Shown here: positions 41,891 to 52,168 of the stretch, piece by piece
Position numbering within the stretch: the first letter of the stretch is position 1
How the letters are laid out: each line of letters opens with the position of its first letter
The notes under the pieces: generated by a model
Databases searched by the model: none
What the model was told of the DNA's origin: nothing
What the model saw: only the letters and a program-made list of their open reading frames with translations
Assembly (NCBI GenBank): GCA_973895155.1
Contig: OZ316899.1
Location: 6,696,001 to 6,760,000, forward strand
Origin: Marsupella aquatica
Taxonomy: Eukaryota; Marchantiophyta
Direction of reading: 5' to 3'
Length of the DNA: 64,000 nucleotides
Made by a program: the position numbers and the translations under genes

Positions 41891-43237
41891 ACGTGGCACT
41901 GGCGAGGCAAGGGGCCAAGCTGGGGACACACACTAAGGACTTGGACTAGGCTGGTCGGGTCAAGGGGAAATGGGCCGGACTCAAGGATGGCCGTCCGAAA
42001 TGTCGGATGGACTTTCAGTTCTGAGGGCTTGAGAGTGAGCTCCTCTTGGGCCCAAGGCCAATGGAGTTGATGCCATGGGCAACGGACGCTTGGGGCGCAA
42101 GTTGTGGCCCGATCCGGGTTGGGCCGGTCGGGGGCCCCAAGCAGCGATCAGACCTGAGGGCCTAGGCATGAGCACTGGGTCGGCCTGGTCACAACGGGCT
42201 AAGGCACTCCGCTTGCGGATGCCTATCAAGAAAGTTATGGGCGTTGCCAGTTGGTGGCGCGCCCATTATGCGCGATGAGATCCAGGTTGGGGGCCAAATA
42301 TTTAGGGACCAAAGCTGGTCCGGGGGTTGCAGGTCTCCAAAAGCATATATGAGGGGAGTGGTGTCTCCCTGGGGGCTAAGGCCGAGCCGAAGTCGTGAGC
42401 CGCGGTGGTCGCGACACTAAGGGAAACCGCCAAACAGAAATGACGATATCTTCCCAACGGGAAGTCCGTTGGAGGACTTCTTGGGTGCGTTAGAAATCTC
42501 TTGAGGAGGGATACGCCCTCTTGAGCTTAGATGGGTCCGGGGGTGCCACGGGTCCTTGTGGTTTGCGCATGTTAACTCATCCGCTTGCCAAACCCTACCG
42601 AACAGCAGCCAAGCCGCGTTTAGTCTCCCAAGGGAGCTTGCGTTGGGGAGGCAAGGCCAAGTAGGTATGGAGGTTGAGTTCCAAGTGTGTTAGGTCCCTA
42701 GATTGTCAGTGGGGCAAGTCGGGAGTTGGTTGCTAGAGGCGGGGCCATTCTGGTCTCGGCGTGTTGGGACAAGCTTTAGGACAAGCTAGGCTACTTGGGC
42801 CATGAGCATGTCCTGAGGTCAGGGCAGTCAGTTGGTGATGGATAGGTACGAGGGGGAACCCGGGCTGCGCCCATGGAAGGAGATGTTCTAGACAAACAGT
42901 GGGCGTGGGTTCTGGTTCTAGCTTATGGCATCGGGAGGACCTATCGCGGACCTATTTAGAACGTCTGTTGAGCTTGAGTTAGGATGCTAGACTTGACGAG
43001 TTCCAGATCTTGAAGGGTTACTTACCGAGGTGCTTGGTTTCTTGAGCAGACAGTGAGGACCGTTGAGTAAAGGTAGGGTAGGTGAGCAAGTGCGGCTTCG
43101 TATGGGAGGGGCCGCTGGTGGTGCAAGGGGCACTAGGGTGCTTGCTCGAAGTATTCCGTGAAGGCATTCGGGCACCAGGGGCACTTAGGCGTGAGTACTG
43201 GGATTGGTGAGGGCACTGGGTGGCAAGGTCCACCACT
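41891..43237 (+). repeat. 3' LTR of the chromovirus, second part
   Basis: It resumes at GTGGCACTGGCGAGG, matching the 5' LTR from about 26183 onward, and ends CCACCACT at 43237. Together with 33216-33349 it makes an LTR of about 1477 bp. Confidence 0.9.
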
Positions 43238-43937
43238 AAACCGGAGTCCAGTGGATATACTCCACGATACATCTACTTCAATCAACTTTGAGAGAATTGT
43301 TTTTGTGGACCCTCAACCTATAGCTTCCACATCTTGAGCTCCAGATGAGTATCAAGTCACTTATAGTTGCAAACCATGGAAGAGACTATAGAGAGCTAGA
43401 GATTTGGTGGAATTGCATGTTGCTGGAGATTTTGACAAGGTCCAGATGGAACCAAATGCAACTAGAGGCGAGATAGCTCTTTATTCAGAAGAATTATACT
43501 TAGAGAAAGAGCTTTCAAGTGCTGAAATCATAGGTGGAGAGATTCTGGAGCAAGTACAGTCCTTACTTCTCCTGAGACTCCACCTTACCCACCTGCTAAG
43601 GAGTCTGAGATTACTTCCGCAACACCAGGAGTAATGTTTTGTTGGATTGGAGCACCTAGTGATGGTAGTGAAGATGAGGCAGATCCCAGAATTATTTGAA
43701 TTCCACCACGACTGGGAAGATCAGTTGAGTTACCCTCCCCTGTTCCTGTCCCCAATCTTGCTTCTATTCATCGTTGGACGAAGAAGGATTACCAAATAGC
43801 TTTCAGGCATCTGGAAGTCGAGAGTATCAGACAATAGCAACAGATTTTGCCAGGGATATGTCCTCAAGGCATTCATACTTTGATACCTACCTATAAGTTT
43901 CCAAAGATTGTTCCACCAATTGATAAGGATAGGAAAA
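43238..43937 (+). pseudogene. Decayed coding relic, probably gag or linker of a retroelement
   Basis: Fragments with codon-like order include VELHVAGDFDKVQMEPNATR (near 43404) and, in another frame, LPSPVPVPNLASIHRWTKKD (about 43725-43785). Stops and frame changes interrupt them. I recognise no domain. The sequence is unlike the element 1 gag that borders the chromovirus on its other side, so it is not the continuation of that host. It is bounded on the right by an LTR start at 43938. Confidence 0.4.
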
Positions 43938-45216
43938 TGTGATGCCTAGCCAGGAATCACTAGGCCAGTTTAAATGATAAAATAAGGAGTAACCCTGGAA
44001 ATACATTAGTATAGTAGCAAAAAGCTGGAAAATATAAACAATTAAGGGTGGCTATGGAACCCGAGCCGAGGCCGGAAGTAAGAATGTCGGGGGAGGGAAC
44101 ACGATTAGGGTTAGTGCGCGCTAAGTGCCGGCGGCTATAGGTAACTAATGGGAAGGAACACCAGTGAGGGAGGGGTAAGGATCGATCGCAAGGAATGGTG
44201 GCTCATTTGCAAGCACAAACTAAGCAAACGACTACGGGAGGCCAACTATTGTCCGCTGCTCAGGCAAGCACTCAAGGTGGAAGCAAATACCGACAATCAA
44301 CTCAAGAAGGGTATGAGCAACGTCAATCAAGCTGCTCATTTTTGGGGATGCCTATTAGAACGGGCAACTGAGTACATTGGGACCTACGAGGACGAAGAAT
44401 TGGAGAGAGCCGCTTGAGAATGGCAGGAGCTGGCTCGACTATGGGAGCTGCAGAAGTCTACCTTCTTAGGAGGAGAACTCATCACGGCTGAATTCCTGTG
44501 GACGCCTACTACCGATGAACTTGACAATCTTTTGTTTTGTGAGAACAAAATAGTCGGCATCCGGGAAGCCATCAACCGCTGCAACGACATACACTGGGAG
44601 TTGAAGGGTAGCACGGAGGGGTGGACAAAGGCAACCGTGCTAGGAGAAACATCCACGGTAGCCGCTATGAAGAGGAAAGGGAACATCAATGAAGAGACCA
44701 CCCCTGCGAAGAGAACAAGGTCGGCGGCACCAAGGAAGCCAGCCAAGCAAGGGAGCAGGAGGCAGGAAGAAGCCAAAGAAGAGGAGGTCAACCCCATCAA
44801 TGTCGTTCCGACAAGAGATGACACCTGGAAAGGCTGGGCGGCGACCCTCCCCGAGGAAGTGCAATTACACTTTGCACGTGAAGAGGATGCATGCTTTATG
44901 GCTATGCAGACTCAGAAGTACTAAGGCTTCATGGCCGGATCCGGCTTGGAAGCCTTTGTGAAGTTACCATGGCTGAAGCCGGAGGTGCCGAATTCAGACT
45001 TATTAGAATTTGTGGGATCCTGGGAGCCCGAGTCCAATTCCACAAGGGTGTATGGGAAGGATTTCTATCTCACTCCCCAAGTGATTGCCGAAGCGTTTGG
45101 CTTACCGACACTAGTAGAAACCGGGGCAATTTAGACCAAACCTTATAGGACTAAGGCCACTAAGTCCTTTTTTGCAACTTCAAATGACTCAAAACCATTG
45201 CACCGGTTCACATGAA
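43938..45216 (+). repeat. LTR of the element-1 family, opposite orientation, cut by the CACTA element
   Basis: It starts TGTGATGCCTAGCC like the LTR at 751-1 and matches it in reverse complement for at least 750 bp. It ends, in this window, where the CACTA terminus begins at 45217. The sequence directly before it is not a purine tract, so this is either a 5' LTR or a solo LTR inserted in the relic to its left. Confidence 0.7.
44148..45134 (+). pseudogene. ORF inside the element-1-family LTR
   Basis: Open pieces run 44148-44417, 44532-44924 and 44931-45134 in order, separated by single stops or frame changes. Peptides include CLLERATEYIGTYEDEELER, FLGGELITAEFLWTPTTDEL, a Lys/Arg-rich stretch AKRTRSAAPRKPAKQGSRRQ, and GKDFYLTPQVIAEAFGLP. 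The last is reminiscent of the 'putative plant transposon protein' family. The same ORF lies inverted at 1-527. An ORF within an LTR exists in two copies per element and may be a captured gene. Confidence 0.55.
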
Positions 45217-45245
45217 CACTACAAAAGACTGTGAGTGCTTTTTGG
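45217..45245 (+). repeat. Left terminal inverted repeat of the CACTA element
   Basis: CACTACAAAAGACTGTGAG is the typical CACTA end. Its inverted partner is not in the window. Confidence 0.7.
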
Positions 45246-45429
45246 TTTAGGATAAGACTATCAAAAGTTTCCACGTACCCTAGTTTGTGAAAGGGTGAAC
45301 ACTCTCACACATGATGGTTGTAGGGTTTAGTTGTCAACTTTAATTTGATAATGGCCATATGGGGGGACTTTACGTCCCGCTATATTGAACACGTACAAAC
45401 TCAGTAAATGTCTAAATGCCCTAATGTCT

Positions 45430-45700
45430 CATATACTCCATAGTGGGTTTAGGGGGGGTTTACGTCTCAAGGGTGGGCCGGTTATATGTGAAGGGTGTGG
45501 GGGGTCACCACTAAAGGGGGTTTAGGGGGGTTTATATGTCAAGGGTGAGTCGGTTTGGATACAACTTGGGGGTGGGGGTCAATAAAGGGGATTTATATCT
45601 CAAGGGTGTGCCGGTTATATGTCAAGGGTGTGGGGGGTCACTAAATGGGGTTTAGGGGGGTTTATATGTCAAGCGTGGGGGGGGGGGGGGTTACATCTTC
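45430..45700 (+). repeat. Subterminal tandem repeat array of the CACTA element
   Basis: Three to four imperfect units combine GGGGTTTAGGGGGGTTTA, TATGTCAAGGGTG and CCGGTTATATGT motifs with a period of about 80-100 bp. They end in a run of about 14 G. En/Spm elements use subterminal repeats as TNPA-binding sites, and this array is in the right place. Confidence 0.65.
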
Positions 45701-48201
45701 ACGGGGTGAGGGGCTCATGCTTCACATTTAGAGTCGTTGTGGTCAACTTCACACCCCAACGGTAAGGGCCTTCTTACCCTAATCAAGTTTAAGGGCGTGG
45801 GTTAACGCTTAACTTGTGGGCACGGGAGAATCTCATTGATTACTTGGTGGCCTAAGCAAGGGGGTGGGGTCCTGGGTCGGGCGTTTGGGGTTTTCCAAAG
45901 GGTGCTGGGCTTCACCAACATCCCATTCTATTCAAGTTTGCCAAGCCAAGAACCGGTGTGCACGCATACCCAAGATTTTTGGGCTAGCATGATCCCGCTT
46001 TATTGAAGTTTTCCAAGCCAAGAAAAATCAGTAACATATCCAAGATGGCCATGCAGTAACACTTTGTAGTGGTGTCTCACTTTGGGTGACACTCAACGGC
46101 TCACTCAAACGGTAAGGCTCCCCTTAATGACTTAAGTCCCCTAATTTGGTAAAGAGGCACTAAACTTCACTTTGGGAGTGACTTTGGAGTGTTCGGGCCA
46201 TCGTCATTGGACTTAGAACGTGAGGGGTCCAAGGTTCGGGGTTTTACGTAGGGTTCTTTTTCATGTTGCCCACTTTTGCGATGATTGCAGACTTCCCTTC
46301 CCGCGCGTAATGTGATGGTAGGGCGAAGAGGGTTGTGCTGGTAGGGCGAAAAAGGTTGTGGCTGCGAAAGGGCAATGTGTAGCACAACGGCAACATTGTC
46401 AAGGGCAGTCCTGAGTGCTTACATTTTCAGTGAGTTGCAGTCCGGGAGGAGCTGTGATCTGGGGACTGAGGCGCTGAGGGTTTAGCTGAGGGGAGGAGTT
46501 GTGCGCCATTGCGGTTGCGGACCAAAGCTTGTGTGGTGAGACAGTGGTGGGAGTTTGGTGGGAGGAGAGCTAAGGTTCCAAGTTTGACTAATCCACAAGT
46601 GACCAACCTGCTGCTGCGGAAGGTGGACCTGCATGCTCCTGCGGAAGGTGGACTACGGAAGGAAATCGCTGAGGAAGGCGATCCATGCGGAAGGCGATTG
46701 CTGCGAAAGGTGGACTGTAGTGGCTCCTTAAGCTTGCGGAGGCATTGCAAAGACAGTCTACTCACAGTGGAGTTGTGCTCGCTGCTCATCGATTGGAAGC
46801 TGATTGGGCTGCTCCATCTTCAAGCTGTACGCGCAACTTTCAGGTGACCTTCTTGAGCGCTGATTCATACACTCCATTGTTTGAGCTAGACTTTCCACTA
46901 CCATTTCTTCTTCATAGCTACGATGACCACTGCATTGCCTTACTCTGTTCATTGCAGTAGCACAACATTGCATGTCCATCACGGGTTTTTCTTTAAGGAA
47001 TCGCGGAATGACTGGATCTAAAGCTTGCAGTCTTGACTCAGAACGAGGTTAAACCACCTTTGCAACTTGTCGCTGGCCCTTAGACGCAGAATGCTCCGCT
47101 GTGATATTGCCTCCAACTTTTCTAGTGCCGTCTAGGCAATTAGACTGCTTTTGAGAAAACTGCCCTTCTTAAAAGTGAGCAATACTAATAAATCCCGGTA
47201 GGCGCAGAGCTGGGCGGAGCTGCGGGTACTGAGGGAGCTGGGTGTGAGGGTTGGTTATGATGGCCGTGGACCTACCGTGGGCTATGGTGGAACACTCTAT
47301 TGTCTATGATGATTCTGAATCTGCTTGAACCGCGAGTGGATGTGCTTTAAGGCAAACTCGTCAGAGAAATTAGAATGGGGGGATGGAGCTATGAGTGCTT
47401 AGGTTGTGGCATTTTTGAGATTGTCAAGAGTAATCTGTGATCTCATTTCTAAATGGTTTGAGTTTTTTCTGATGTGCACAGGAATCGGGCTGAGGAAAGC
47501 TTTTCGGAAGAAGATTTCTGCCAGGTCTACGCCTGTAATCCTTTGTCTATTGGTCGCTGTCATCTGCATTTTTTTAGGGACCGTCCACAGTTGCGGTGGG
47601 AGTGGATAGTGCTGGTCACCTGTTCAGTAGGTGCAAGGTGAGAGGGTGGAGAAGACCTGCGCTGCTCAGAATAGAAGTGGCGAGGTTGAGGGGAGCACCC
47701 GGGGGAGCAACTGCAAGCTTACCATCTTCAGAGTGGGGATTTTCTTGGGGATTTCTGCTAAACTGCTCTGGCTTTCTTCTCGGAGGTAAGCTACTCCGGA
47801 CTGTCACTTAGCGAGTTGGTCGCGCTACTGGAAGTACTACCACTTTTACTATAACGCCAACCTCAGTGCTTTTTATAGAATGCTTTGTTGTTCTTCTACT
47901 CGGCATGGCATCATCTTGATTGCCCGTCGCGCTGTGACCAGCAATGGAAAGCGTAGACCCTTGCTAGTCAAAAAGCTGCGAGGTCTGATTTATGTCTTGC
48001 TGGAGTTTTGTTCCTCTATGTGCTTTGTTGTGTTAGCTTTGTTTGTTGTGATCTGTCTTACCCTACTGAGTACTAGTTTTACACTCTGCGATCCGACTTC
48101 ATTCCCTACAAATAAATGGACATGACACTGTCTTGCTGGAGTTTTGGTGGTCTAGCTCTGTGCTTTGTTTGCTGTGATTGGTCTTACCCTGTTGAGTACT
48201 A
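45701..48201 (+). other. Non-coding left arm of the CACTA element
   Basis: About 2.5 kb carries no supported gene. It holds short repeats of GCGGAAGGTGGA type near 46610-46720. Segments near 47830-48200 recur after the LINE at 52169-52380: TTCTTCTACTCGGCATGGCA is at both, and the TCTTGCTGGAGTTTTG unit is tandemly duplicated at 47996 and 48131. A promoter and untranslated exons of the downstream genes could be here, but I see no defining signal. Confidence 0.4.
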
Positions 48202-48225
48202 TGGTAATGGTAATGGTAATGGTAA
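48201..48225 (-). repeat. Microsatellite 3' tail of the LINE
   Basis: Four units of TTACCA (minus strand) mark the 3' terminus. Such short-repeat tails occur in several non-LTR clades. Confidence 0.75.
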
Positions 48226-48334
48226 TGTATTATAAGCTCCGGGACCATGAAAGTCAAAGGAGCTGCCACAAAAAGTAAAGTACAATGCAATCAAAGAAAA
48301 GAGCAACCAAAAGAGATTGCTCAGAAGAGGACAA

Positions 48335-51300
48335 CTATGTCCTCAAAGAAACTATGGACCTAGAGAGCCTTGAAAGATTTTCCAAACCTATTCTCCTTTC
48401 CCTATCCACCGCAAAGATATATCTTCCAAGTTGCTGAGGGGGCAGACCAAACAATGCATACAAATCTTTCACCAAGATTTGAGATGCCATCCTAACCTCC
48501 TCATAAAACTTGCAAGCAATGAATACATGATATTCATTCTCTATACTAGAGCTATCACATAGTTGACAAACCCTCTTTTTCCTGTCAATATCCTTCCATC
48601 TCCCTTGTTCTACTTCAAGGTGGTGTGAGCTTAGTCTATACTGAGCAATAAGTTGTCTAAGTTGTACTGAGATAGTGCTAGATAAGTATTCTTGTTCTCG
48701 ATATTTCTTCATGGGGTTCACATCTCTCATGTAATATTGCTGCCGTGGGCTAGGTTCATGCCAAAGTTTGTGCAAAGCCTTTTGCTCAAGTTTTGCTCTT
48801 AGCTTGGTTGGGTGTGTGCCAATTCATGTTCAGGAAAATCCCAAGCATGGGCCCACCTGCACACATCTGCATACCACCCTTTAGCTGAAGATGAGCGCAA
48901 GGCATGAAAAGGAAATCTGTTTTCCTCCAACTCTCTTACACGCATGATGTATTTGAGTGTGTGGAAGAGTGCCTCCACCTCCAAAGGAAACAAGCCTGCC
49001 TCTGCAAGTGTAAGTGCATATGGGGTTTGTGACTTGATCCCAAGCTCCATCTCAAGAAATAGCTTTTGCAGCCCCTCAATCTGTTGCCACCCAGATTTAG
49101 ACACACCTGCTCCCCAAATTGGTGCTCCATAAAGAATGACTGGTTTCACCAAAGCTCCAAAGTGATGTTTCCTTAACCTCCAAGTGTGTAGACCAGCTCT
49201 TTTGTATTTGTTCATGAATGCATAAAAAGCTCTGTACCCATTGGCAGCCCTAGATTTTACACATGAGGCCCAACTCAAGTTTTGAGAGAACTCCACCCCA
49301 AGGTATTTGTAGGTCCTCACAAATTCCACCAGATTCCCTTGGAAGTAGAGCTCTGGATTTTGTCGTGTGCCAATGCCCAAACACTTGGTCTTCTTGAGGT
49401 TGACTACCATCCTTGTTGCTTGACAAAACTCCTCCAAGGCAGTGAGATGTCTTTGCAAAGCTTCTTGAGCATGAGCAAGTAGGACCACATCATCTGCAAA
49501 TATAAGAAGTTGGAGGACAAACCTACCCAATTGAGTGCCAACTCCACCATGCTCCTCCAAAATGTTGTGTAGCTGATCAATGAAGATGCCAAAGAGAGTT
49601 GGTGAGAGAGGACAACCTTGGATCACCCCAAGAGTGCTCCAGATTTCTTCAGAGGTTTCCTTTGAAAGTTTGATGCGCACTTCTTGGTACAATTTAGAAA
49701 CAGCCAACCTGAGCTCTTCAGGCACTTCCAACTCCACCATCCTATCCCAAAGCTTGGATCGGGAAACTTTGTCAAAGGCCTTGGAGAAGTCCACAAACAA
49801 GCAAAATAATGGTTTATGTGGAGATTTGGCCTTTTCACACAACACCCTCAAGCAGAGAATGTGATCCATAGTGCTGAATTCTCTCCTAAAACCTGCTTGT
49901 GAAGGTGCCCTTTTCATCTCACTCTCCAACCAAGAGCTTAATCTGGCTTCAAGTAGTCCTCCCAAAACTTTAGCAAAAGTATTGCCTACCATGATGGTTC
50001 TGTAGTTGTGCACATCGTCCTTGTTGCCTGCCTTGAAGATAGGCACCACTCTTCTGGTCATCCAAGCTTTAGGTAAACCTAAAGCCATTGCTTGATTCAG
50101 CTCATGCACCAAGTTTGTTAGTAAAGAGGGTCCTCCCCACAAAAGAAGCTCCAAGTTCAGGCCCAACAGATCTTTAGCTTTCCCATGTTGCATGTGGGAA
50201 AGATGCACCTTCACCTCCCTCTCTGTAAACTGAATGGTGTCCCCAAGGGGCAAAGGCATGCCACTAGCATCTGGAAAGAAATACAAGGATGTGACATAGG
50301 TTACCAGGTCCTGGTGATCCAAGGGGGGAGTAGTCTTGCCTGATTGCATTCTCCCCCAAAAACGTTTTGGATGTTTGATGAACTCCTCACATAGTGATTG
50401 TTGATGACTCTTCAAGAAGCACCTCTTCTTGTGTTTGATGAAGTTCTTGTACATAGTGAATGCCAAAAGTCTCTTTTCCCCTGAATGTGATCTTACTTGC
50501 ATCCTTGCTCTAGCACAATCCTCGTCAAACCAAGCCTTCATGTTTTGCTTTCTAGGGGGTTTGGTGGAGAAAGTAGAGGCTGCTGCTTGTGCTATGACTT
50601 CTGAGAGCTCAATCTGATCATCCAGGGTATGGAGAAGATGTTCAAAGTTGGCTTTGAAGATGACTTCTCTATCAGGGTCTAGAAACAGAGGTTTGGGTAC
50701 TGGCTTTCTATGCACTTTGTTTGGGATTGTGGTCAGGTCAAGATGGAACAACAAAGGCAAGTGTGAAGACTCTGGTTGTTGATCAAGTATTTGAAAGTCA
50801 ACCACTCTAGTGGCAGAGGTAGGTGAGGCAAGAAGGTAATCAATGGTACTACATCCTTGTTTAGATCTAAAAGTGTAACCAGATGATTGGGGAAATCTCT
50901 CAAGCCCATTCAATATTCTTAGATTACAAGAAGCTCCCAAATGCAAAAAGTGACGTGTCATGTCATTTGTTCTGGTGTCAAGAGCCTCTCTCACCCAAGG
51001 TATCTATTCACTACATGATGACCAAGGTAAAGTTCCTAAGTCCTCACTTTCAGTAAATTGTTCATTAGATACCCTGGCATTAAAGTCCCCCACTATCCAT
51101 GTCTCCCCTAGTGGTGATATATCATGAATGACTTGGATTAACCTATGAAATGGATAATGTGCATCAGCAATTCCCATCTTATAGACATTCATATTAAGGG
51201 GAGCAAAGTAGGTGACAATCAGAAATGATGGAGTACCTCTGGTATGAAGTCTCACCACCATGAACTGCTTGCTGGGATCTTCATGTTCAATAGAGGTGAT

Positions 51301-51528
51301 GTGTTGAAGTTGATTCTTGGTGTAGACAGCAATGCCTCCAAACCCTCTTCCCCGTGTGGTCTTCTTCTCATTGAAGATGGATTGTATGCAAGTAAAGCCT
51401 TTAATGCTAGGTAGAGCATTTCCCTCATATTCCCAAGTCTCCGTGAAAAGCAAGATGTCAAAATTCTCAAACAAAGGTTCCCCTCCAATTGCTGTTTCTA
51501 TGGAAAGTCCTGAAACATTCCATGCCAT
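48335..51528 (-). pseudogene. LINE ORF2: endonuclease and reverse transcriptase, two breaks
   Basis: It starts at the ATG at 51528 (MAWNVSGLSIETAIGG). The APE-type endonuclease has WNVSGL, FTETWEYEG, VGDFNARV and the terminal SSHLPL. An in-frame TAG at 51004-51006 lies inside this domain. RT (about 50250-49400) has LFVDFSKAFDKVSR, GVIQGCPLSPTLFG and the catalytic FADDVVLLAH. A frameshift near 48800, at a CACACA run, separates the C-terminal zinc region CQLCDSSSIENEYHVFIAC. It nicks the target and copies LINE RNA onto it. With only two lesions the copy is fairly young. Confidence 0.92.
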
Positions 51529-51549
51529 GACTCTCAAGGTCCCAATCCA

Positions 51550-52107
51550 TCATTTAGAAACAACTCTCTTCTTATTGGTAACAACAGCTTGTCCATTGCG
51601 CAAGTAGGCTACCAATCCTTGGTCTTTGGCTACCCTCACCTTCTCAAGCTCAATTTTCCTTGCTTGGACTTGTGTGGGAGTCAGATCATCATCCAACCAA
51701 ATCCTTAGCCCTTTAAGCATGCTCCTGTTAGCCATCACTCTAGCTTTCTCGGATTCAGCTGCAAACTTCACCAAGATTGGACGTGGAAGGTCCCCCTTCC
51801 TTTGCCCAATCCTATATGCTTGCAAAATGATAGGGTCATGCACTTTCATCTGAGATTGGAAGAATGAAATTGCTACCTTCTTGGTGTCTTCCTTCTCCTC
51901 CTCAACAAGGCCTGATATTTTGCAGTTGCTGACTCTTGCATGCTGGTTCTTGTGTTCTTCCTCTAGTGCTCTCCTCTCCTCCTCCTTGGCTTGGACAAAT
52001 TCCATATGTGATTGTTTTGCAGCCTGTGCAAAGGTTTTGAGCTTCTCCTCAATCTCCCCTACAGCCTCATGTATCACTGATTTCTTTGGGCACATACTCT
52101 TCTCCAT
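51550..52107 (-). CDS. LINE ORF1 protein (possibly 5'-truncated)
   Basis: The first ATG is 52107; the frame is open up to the LINE end at about 52160, so part of the N-terminus may be lost. A coiled-coil-like region (FVQAKEEERRALEEEHKNQ) is followed by NCKISGLVEEE, an RRM-like nucleic-acid-binding region with HDPIILQAYRIGQRKGDLPR and PILVKFAAESEKARVM, and a basic tail. This is the layout of L1-type ORF1 RNA chaperones. It ends 21 nt before the ORF2 ATG. Confidence 0.75.
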   Translation of the reverse strand: MEKSMCPKKSVIHEAVGEIEEKLKTFAQAAKQSHMEFVQAKEEERRALEEEHKNQHARVSNCKISGLVEEEKEDTKKVAISFFQSQMKVHDPIILQAYRIGQRKGDLPRPILVKFAAESEKARVMANRSMLKGLRIWLDDDLTPTQVQARKIELEKVRVAKDQGLVAYLRNGQAVVTNKKRVVSK

Positions 52108-52168
52108 GTCTCCAAAACACGATGCAAGCAATGAGAGTTGCTTACCATTCTCCTGAGTTTGAGATCGA

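Larger units (their letters stand above)
26050..43237 (+). mobile_element. Degenerate chromovirus (Ty3/gypsy with chromodomain), split by element E
   Basis: It has LTRs of about 1.48 kb (26050-27541; 33216-33349 plus 41891-43237), a TGGTATCAGAGC primer site, gag with one CCHC knuckle, PR, RT, RNase H, integrase and a C-terminal chromodomain, and a polypurine tract. Many stops and frameshifts make it dead. The bases flanking the two outer ends (CTTAG and AAACC) do not match, and different sequences lie outside them. A later rearrangement at one LTR is therefore likely. Confidence 0.9.
48202..52160 (-). mobile_element. 5'-truncated LINE retrotransposon nested in the CACTA element
   Basis: Minus-strand ORF1 and ORF2 (endonuclease, RT, C-terminal zinc region) end in a microsatellite tail, (TTACCA)4, at 48201-48225 instead of poly(A). 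The insertion point is clear. The tandem unit ending GAGTACTA at 48201 resumes as GTTTTGCACCCTGTGATCC at 52169, whereas the uninterrupted copy runs GAGTACTAGTTTTACAC. The flanks GAGTACTA and GAGATCGA may be a decayed target duplication. Confidence 0.85.

Noticed and set aside
46509-46847. 112-codon plus-strand frame with GGAAGGTGG-type repeats
   Set aside because: It lacks an ATG start, its Leu/Arg-rich peptide follows the short DNA repeats, and no domain is visible.
47880-48125. 81-codon ORF with a hydrophobic segment upstream of the LINE
   Set aside because: It spans non-coding repeat units that recur with frame-breaking differences at 52169-52380, so it is unlikely to be a gene.
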